Positions 12,480 through 16,530 of a stretch of 16,530 bases of DNA are shown in pieces. Position 1 is the first letter of the stretch, and the number at the start of each line of letters is the position of its first letter. Source of the DNA: Hyphomicrobiales bacterium (lineage in GTDB: Bacteria; Pseudomonadota; Alphaproteobacteria; Rhizobiales; Beijerinckiaceae). Under the pieces are notes generated by a model. That model did no database searches. It was not told the origin of the DNA and saw only the letters and a program-made list of their open reading frames with translations. The translations under genes and the position numbers were made by a program. Location: contig JANYDZ010000251.1 in NCBI GenBank assembly GCA_025363375.1, positions 1 through 16,530 on the forward strand, written 5' to 3'.

Positions 12480-13442
12480 CTATTCCTGTTTGATGCCGGC
12501 TGCCTTGATCACGTCGCCCCATTTTTCGATCTCGGCGCCGACATAGGCTTGCGCCCGCGCCCGATTGAAGGTCACGGGCGATACGCCGGCGGCTTCGTAG
12601 GCCTTGTCAAGCGCGCCCGCGGCGACGAGGCTGTTCAAATCGGCGTTGAACTTTTCAACGATCGCGGCGGGCGTTTTGGCCGGCATGAAGAAGAAAATAT
12701 CAGTGGCGGCCTCGATCTTGCCGAGGCCCGTTTCCTCGACCGTCGGCACGTCCGGCAATTCCTTCAACCGCTTTGCGGTCGTCACCGCCACGGCTTTGAC
12801 GGAATCCGCTTTGATGAAGGCGCCGCCGCTCGAGAGGGTCAGCATCGCCAGGGGCACCTGTCCCGCCATCACCGCGTTGACCGCCGGCGCGGCGCCTGTG
12901 AAGGGCACGTGGCGCACGTCGGCTTTAGCGAGAATTTTGAAAATGAGCTCTCCGGCAAGCTGCGTCGTCGTGCCGATGCCGGCGGAGGCGTAGGCGAGGT
13001 TTTCGGTTTTCGACGCGGCGATGATTTCGGGCAACGTCGTGTGCCTGAGGCCGGGCATGCGCACGAGCAGGTTGGGCGTCGTGGCCGCGTAGGCCGCCGT
13101 GGCGAATTCAGACAGCGCGTAGCCCGGCTTTTCGAACAGGCTCACGTTGACCGGAAAAGCGCTCGTCGTGACAAGCACGGTGTAACCATCGGGATCCGAA
13201 CGCGCGACTTGCGCGGCGCCAAGGTTGCCGCCGGCGCCGGCGCGGTTTTCGACGATGATGGTCTTGCCCCATTTGTCCTGCAGGGCTTGTGCGACAATGC
13301 GCGCGATCACGTCAGCCGGGCCGGCGGGGGCGAAGGCGACGAGGAATTTCACGTTCTTTTGCGGCCATGCTTCCTGGGCGAGGAGGTTGCCGGGCCCCGC
13401 GCATAGAGCGAGGGCGGCGAAGAGAACGCGTGCGAGCTGCAT
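12480..13442 (-). CDS. Bug/TctC family receptor (copy 2)
   Basis: The product has 320 residues. I chose the ATG at 13442, because a signal peptide (MQLARVLFAALALCAGPGNLLA) starts there with GGGGA upstream; a longer frame to 13559 would overlap the previous gene and add a non-conserved Arg/Ser-rich stretch. The mature protein begins QEAWPQKNVKFLVAFAPAGP and keeps the family marks IIVENRAGAGGN, ASAGIGTTTQLAGELI and VPFTGAAPAVNAVMAGQVPL. It is the most diverged of the three in the pocket region: the VALPGA(M/I)EQ segment of its neighbours is replaced by LTLSSGGAFIK, which suggests a different ligand. It lies 28 nt after copy 3 and 10 nt before copy 1. The periplasmic location is inferred from the signal peptide. 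Confidence 0.9.
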   Translation of the reverse strand: MQLARVLFAALALCAGPGNLLAQEAWPQKNVKFLVAFAPAGPADVIARIVAQALQDKWGKTIIVENRAGAGGNLGAAQVARSDPDGYTVLVTTSAFPVNVSLFEKPGYALSEFATAAYAATTPNLLVRMPGLRHTTLPEIIAASKTENLAYASAGIGTTTQLAGELIFKILAKADVRHVPFTGAAPAVNAVMAGQVPLAMLTLSSGGAFIKADSVKAVAVTTAKRLKELPDVPTVEETGLGKIEAATDIFFFMPAKTPAAIVEKFNADLNSLVAAGALDKAYEAAGVSPVTFNRARAQAYVGAEIEKWGDVIKAAGIKQE

Positions 13443-13470
13443 GTTTGAATTTTCCCCGGCGAAGCCGCCG

Positions 13471-14427
13471 TTATTCCTGCTTGATGTTCGCGGCCTTGAC
13501 GACGCCGGCCCATTTGGCGATTTCCTCGCCGATGAAGGCGTGCGCCTGTTTCTGGTCAAGGACCATCGGCGTCACGCCCGCGGCGGCGAATTGCTTGTCG
13601 AGTCTGCCGGCCTTGATGATCTCGTTCATGTCGGCGTTGAACTTCGCGACAATATGCGCCGGCGTTTTGGCGGGCATGAGGAACAGAATGTTCGTGGCGG
13701 TCACGACATCGCCGACGCCGGTTTCCCTGACTGTTGGAATGTTCGGCAAATCCGCGCGGCGCTCGGCTGTTGTGAGCGCGACGCCTTTGACGCCGCCGGC
13801 CTTCACCTGTTCGATGGCGCCGGGCAGGGCGACGACGGCGAGTTGAAGGTGATTGCCCATGAGGGCGGCGATGGCGGGGCCCGCGCCGGTGAACGGCGCG
13901 TGGCTCACGTCGGCTTTGCCGAGCACGTTGAAGATTTGCTCGGCGGACAGGTGCGGCGTCGTGCCGACGCCCGCCGAACCGTAGGAGAACTTGCCGGCTT
14001 TGGCGGCGGCTATGATTTCCGGAAGCGTGTTTTCCTTCAAACCGGGCGCGGCGACGATGATGTTGGGCGAGGTGCCGGCGACGGCGGCCGTTTGAAAATC
14101 CGAGAAGGCGTAGCCGGGCTTTTCATAGAGCGAGAGATTGACTGAAAAACCGCTCGTTGTGACGAGCACCGAGTGGCCGTCGGGTTCGGACCGAGCCACG
14201 ACGCTGGCGCCAAGGTTGCCGCCGGCGCCGGCGCGGTTTTCGACGACGACGGTCTGGCCCCATTTTTCCTGCAGGGCTTGCCCGACAAACCGGCCGATGG
14301 GATCGGCGACGCCGGCGGGCGCGAAAGCCACCACAAAACGCACGTTGCGCGTTGGCCAGGCGTCCTGCGCGCGCGCGTCTGGCGCGAGGGCGAGCAAGGC
14401 GAGGGCGGCGAGCGGGATGTTTTTCAT
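13471..14427 (-). CDS. Bug/TctC family receptor (copy 3)
   Basis: The product has 318 residues with a strong ribosome site (GAGGAGAG) before the ATG and a signal peptide ending DARA-QDAWP (about residue 20). Family marks are VRFVVAFAPAGVADPIGRFV, VVVENRAGAGGNLGAS, YGSAGVGTTPHLSAEQIF and APFTGAGPAIAALMGNHLQL. It differs from copies 1 and 2 in the first ligand loop (PAGVADPIGR against PAGPADIVAR or PAGPADVIAR) and in MGNHLQLA against MAGQVPLA. Both regions line the pocket in known Bug structures, so a changed ligand preference is reasonable but unproven. It follows the deacetylase-like gene by 10 nt and so probably shares its transcript. Confidence 0.92.
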   Translation of the reverse strand: MKNIPLAALALLALAPDARAQDAWPTRNVRFVVAFAPAGVADPIGRFVGQALQEKWGQTVVVENRAGAGGNLGASVVARSEPDGHSVLVTTSGFSVNLSLYEKPGYAFSDFQTAAVAGTSPNIIVAAPGLKENTLPEIIAAAKAGKFSYGSAGVGTTPHLSAEQIFNVLGKADVSHAPFTGAGPAIAALMGNHLQLAVVALPGAIEQVKAGGVKGVALTTAERRADLPNIPTVRETGVGDVVTATNILFLMPAKTPAHIVAKFNADMNEIIKAGRLDKQFAAAGVTPMVLDQKQAHAFIGEEIAKWAGVVKAANIKQE

Positions 14428-14437
14428 GGCGCTCTCC

Positions 14438-15322
14438 TCAGGAAAATTGCGCGGAATTGGCGAGCGTGTGGGCGGCGATTTCCGCGCGCGTGGCGATCCA
14501 CACGTCCTTGCGTTGCTTCGCGATCTTCATCATCGCGTCGAACGTCCAGGCGCCGTTGGGCCTGCCATAGGCGTGGCAATGCACGGTGGCGTCGAGGATG
14601 AATGGCGCGGGATCGGCGTGGCCCGATTGTTCGAGTTCCTCGCCGAAGGCGTCGACGAGTTCCGCGGGCACGTTGCCGTAGCGGTTGGAATGCGGGAGAT
14701 CGTTGATGTCCATCGTCAGAGGAATGTTGACGATGCGCTTGCCGTCTTCGAACACAGTGATCGCGGGAAGATCGTCGTCGTTGCAATCGCCGTGATGGGT
14801 ATAGCCGGCTTCGGCGAGCAGCCGGGTCGAGATGAAGCTGCCGGTGCCGCGCGGCGAAATCCAGCCGGACGGTTTTGTCCCGCAGGCCTTCACGATCGCT
14901 TGCGTGTTTTCCACGATATTGGCGCGCTCTCCGACTTCGTCGAGATAGAGGTGGATGACATCCATGCCCCAGGAATGGCCGATGACCTCGTGACCGCGCC
15001 CGACGAAATAGGCGACCGTCTCCGGGCGGCGCGCGGCCAGAATGCCCGATGTCATGACGCTGGTCTTGATGTTGTTGGCGTCCGCGATGCGCAGCAGGCG
15101 CTGAATGCCGCGCACGGCTCCGTAGCTCGCCCAGGAATGGGCGTTGGTGTCGAAGTATCCGGGCTTCAGCACATTGCCCATGGGGCCGATAGGCGGCGCG
15201 ACGCCCTCGGACCAGGCTTCGTAAGCGATATTGAAAATTACCGCGACGCGCTTGTCGCCGGGCCAGCGAAAGTCCGGGCCAGCACGCAGAATTTTGTGTG
15301 GCGGGGCGGGGGTGGGCGTCAT
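14438..15322 (-). CDS. Polysaccharide-deacetylase-fold hydrolase, PuuE-like
   Basis: The product has 294 residues. I chose the ATG at 15322, with GAGG 5 nt upstream; the adjoining ATG at 15325 is too close, and a longer frame to 15439 would cross the repeat and promoter. The NodB-type fold is suggested by RVAVIFNIAYEAWSEG (25-40), GHEVIGHSWGMD (110-121), WISPRGTGS (154-162) and HCHAYGRP (248-255). These resemble PuuE allantoinase and related cyclic-amide hydrolases more than chitin or peptidoglycan deacetylases. The usual metal-binding Asp pair of motif 1 is absent, and the second His of HxxxH is replaced by another residue, as in the metal-independent PuuE type. There is no signal peptide, so it is cytoplasmic. 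The neighbours (uptake receptors, LLM oxidase) suggest a step in breakdown of a small amide or ureide. Confidence 0.83.
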   Translation of the reverse strand: MTPTPAPPHKILRAGPDFRWPGDKRVAVIFNIAYEAWSEGVAPPIGPMGNVLKPGYFDTNAHSWASYGAVRGIQRLLRIADANNIKTSVMTSGILAARRPETVAYFVGRGHEVIGHSWGMDVIHLYLDEVGERANIVENTQAIVKACGTKPSGWISPRGTGSFISTRLLAEAGYTHHGDCNDDDLPAITVFEDGKRIVNIPLTMDINDLPHSNRYGNVPAELVDAFGEELEQSGHADPAPFILDATVHCHAYGRPNGAWTFDAMMKIAKQRKDVWIATRAEIAAHTLANSAQFS

Positions 15323-15353
15323 CATATCCTCGGCGGGCGCAGCTTTGCGAAAT

Positions 15354-15382
15354 TGTCTAGGCCGACCACGGCAAGGGGTCAA
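15354..15382 (-). promoter_or_regulatory. Candidate promoter of the hydrolase-receptor-oxidoreductase operon
   Basis: On the minus strand TTGACC (15377-15382, five of six matches) is followed after exactly 17 nt by TAGACA (15354-15359, three of six). It lies 32 nt before the hydrolase start, within the only long gap (119 nt) of the cluster. A transcript from here would carry the hydrolase, three receptors and the LLM enzyme. The -10 is weak, which would suit an activated promoter. Confidence 0.42.
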
Positions 15383-15396
15383 ACCGCGGGCCTTTG

Positions 15397-15428
15397 CCGC
15401 AGGCATTGGCAACCGCAGGCATTGGCTT
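15397..15428. repeat. Tandem duplication of a 16-nt unit
   Basis: CCGCAGGCATTGGC at 15397-15410 recurs at 15413-15426, each with two further bases (AA, then TT), giving two 16-nt units. It lies just upstream of the candidate promoter of the hydrolase operon and shortly after the stop codon of the divergent receptor gene. The 16-nt phase (about one and a half helical turns) is the same as in the array at 3136-3199, but the sequence is unrelated. Confidence 0.75.
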
Positions 15429-15441
15429 GAGGCGCGCACGC

Positions 15442-16479
15442 TTACGAACCGGCGAGAATAGCCTTGTAGCGCGCGATGATCGTGGCGGGAATTTTCGCCG
15501 CCTCGCCATAGGTCGCCTGCACGGCGTCGCCGGTCAGCGGGCTGATATCGATTTGCAGACGCCTGGCTTCATCCAGATAGGCGGGATCGCGATTGGCGTC
15601 CATGAAGGCGCGCTTCAGGAGTTCGGCCCGCGCCTGTGGAACATCGGGCGGCAGCATGTAGGGCCGCGCCACGCGCAGAGGCAATTCCGCGAGTTCGAGA
15701 ACGGCGAGATCGTCGGGCGCCTTCACGAGTTCGCGCGCGGTGGGCGTGTCCGGCAGGCGACTCCAGCGTTTTTCGTGGCCGAACTGCGCGAGAAACAGCA
15801 GCTTTTTGTTCCTGAGTTGGTCGCTGTAGGCGGTTTGTAGCGACGACATGCCGATGGCGCGGCCATCAACCTCCCCGCGCTCCATGGCGAGGCCGACGGC
15901 GGGCGTGCCGTTGTAGCCGCGGATGAGTTTGAGGTTGAGTTTGAGAACGTCTTTCGCCACCAGCACGAGATCGGTGTCCGAGCCGCCGTTGGCGAAGGCG
16001 CCGAAGAGAATGGGATCGCCCGGCCTTTGCGCGTCCTCGATGGTTTTGAAGCGGGAGTTCGCGTTGACGACGAGCAGGTAGGCGTCGTCCTCGTAGCTGG
16101 TGGGCGTGCCGACCCAGGTGAAGCGCTCGGTCCTGAAGCGCGCCGCGGGATTGCCGAGCAGCGGTTCGAGCGGCGAGTTGCGCGAGGACAGGCCGATGGC
16201 GGTGCCGTCTTTCGGCGCTTCGTTGTAGAGCCAGTTGGCGAGCACGAGCCCGCCGGCGCCGGGCATGTTGCGCACGACAATGTCGGGATTTCCGGGGATA
16301 TATTTGCCCATGTGCCGTTGCAGGAGACGCGCATAGGCGTCGTAACCGCCGCCGGCCGCGTTGCCGACGACAATGGCGATCTGCTTGCCCTTGAAGAAAT
16401 CCTGCGCGCGGGAGGCGGGGCTGGCGAGGAGGAGGGCGAAGAGGGCGAGGACGACGCGGATCATTTGCGAGCTTAACAT
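15442..16479 (-). CDS. Divergent Bug/TctC family receptor (copy 4)
   Basis: The product has 345 residues. It has a signal peptide (MIRVVLALFALLLASPASRA, cleavage before QDFF). The start may be the ATG at 16479 or the one at 16464; neither has a clear ribosome site. It belongs to a different Bug branch from the three tandem copies: the ligand loop is NAAGGGYDAYARLLQRHMG (39-57) and the next motif is VVRNMPGAGGLVLANWLYNE. The later part has PILFGAFANGGSDTDLVL and LIRGYNGTPAVGLAMERGEV, as usual for this branch. A periplasmic small-acid receptor is the likely role. It is separated from the hydrolase by 119 nt with a candidate promoter, so it may belong to the transcript of the gene to the right rather than to the next operon. 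Confidence 0.88.
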   Translation of the reverse strand: MLSSQMIRVVLALFALLLASPASRAQDFFKGKQIAIVVGNAAGGGYDAYARLLQRHMGKYIPGNPDIVVRNMPGAGGLVLANWLYNEAPKDGTAIGLSSRNSPLEPLLGNPAARFRTERFTWVGTPTSYEDDAYLLVVNANSRFKTIEDAQRPGDPILFGAFANGGSDTDLVLVAKDVLKLNLKLIRGYNGTPAVGLAMERGEVDGRAIGMSSLQTAYSDQLRNKKLLFLAQFGHEKRWSRLPDTPTARELVKAPDDLAVLELAELPLRVARPYMLPPDVPQARAELLKRAFMDANRDPAYLDEARRLQIDISPLTGDAVQATYGEAAKIPATIIARYKAILAGS

Positions 16480-16492
16480 TCAGGAGGCCGAT

Positions 16493-16530
16493 TCAGTAGC
16501 CCCCGGCCTTCGAGACGCGCGCCGCGCAGG
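16493..16530 (-). CDS. C-terminal end of an unidentified protein (partial)
   Basis: On the minus strand the last bases read as ...CAARVSKAGGY followed by TGA (16493-16495), 13 nt before the start of the divergent receptor gene. The frame is open to the window edge, and the spacing is like that of the other genes in the cluster. Eleven residues are too few to identify a family, and the call rests on position as much as on sequence. Confidence 0.35.
   Translation of the reverse strand, partial: CAARVSKAGGY

Noticed and set aside
13443..13559. N-terminal extension of receptor copy 2 by 39 residues
   Set aside because: It would place an Arg/Ser-rich stretch before a normal signal peptide and overlap the end of copy 3, and none of the paralogues has it.

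Overview
The window looks like chromosome of a GC-rich alphaproteobacterium, most likely Hyphomicrobiales (Rhizobiales); a Beijerinckiaceae or Methylocystaceae-type host would fit, but that is a guess. The evidence is a circularly permuted two-piece tmRNA gene with tag ANDNYAPVAVAA, an alphaproteobacterial SspB adaptor, a GcrA-type zinc-domain protein, and the alphaproteobacterial DUF4169/ribbon-helix-helix pair. No insertion sequence, tRNA, rRNA, phage gene or CRISPR array is visible.

Left part (1-3200). Positions 1-77 hold nothing I can support. A secreted small-domain protein (96-689, minus) ends in a clear intrinsic terminator. It diverges from the split tmRNA gene ssrA (about 857-1175), which runs almost directly into sspB (1199-1819). 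The tag maker and the adaptor that delivers tagged proteins to ClpXP are therefore neighbours. A cold-shock protein gene with a long leader follows, then an 82-residue GcrA-like protein that keeps the zinc domain but only part of the DNA-binding domain, then DUF4169 and the ribbon-helix-helix protein in an 8-nt overlap. A 4 x 16-nt tandem repeat begins in the stop codon of the latter.

Middle (3229-10288). An ABC ATPase is translationally coupled (ATGA) to an 855-residue membrane protein that joins an ABC-2-like permease to a C-terminal CPBP (CAAX-type) intramembrane protease. It converges, with overlapping stop codons, on a 1234-residue AsmA-family protein with a charged coiled-coil tail.

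Right part (10444-16530, all minus). This is a catabolic-looking cluster. In transcription order it has the last codons of an unknown gene, a divergent Bug/TctC periplasmic receptor, a PuuE-like polysaccharide-deacetylase-fold hydrolase, three tandem paralogous Bug/TctC receptors, and an LLM-class flavin-dependent oxidoreductase. Gaps are 10-28 nt, except a 119-nt gap upstream of the hydrolase that carries a plausible promoter. The cluster reads as uptake, hydrolysis and oxidation of an unidentified small acid or amide. The TctA/TctB membrane subunits are not in the window.

The main points for a second look are the ABC-2/CPBP fusion, the truncated GcrA, the triple receptor array with a hydrolase lacking the usual metal ligands, and three unrelated 14-16-nt tandem repeats in intergenic gaps. 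I did not find a clearly new defence or mobile system.
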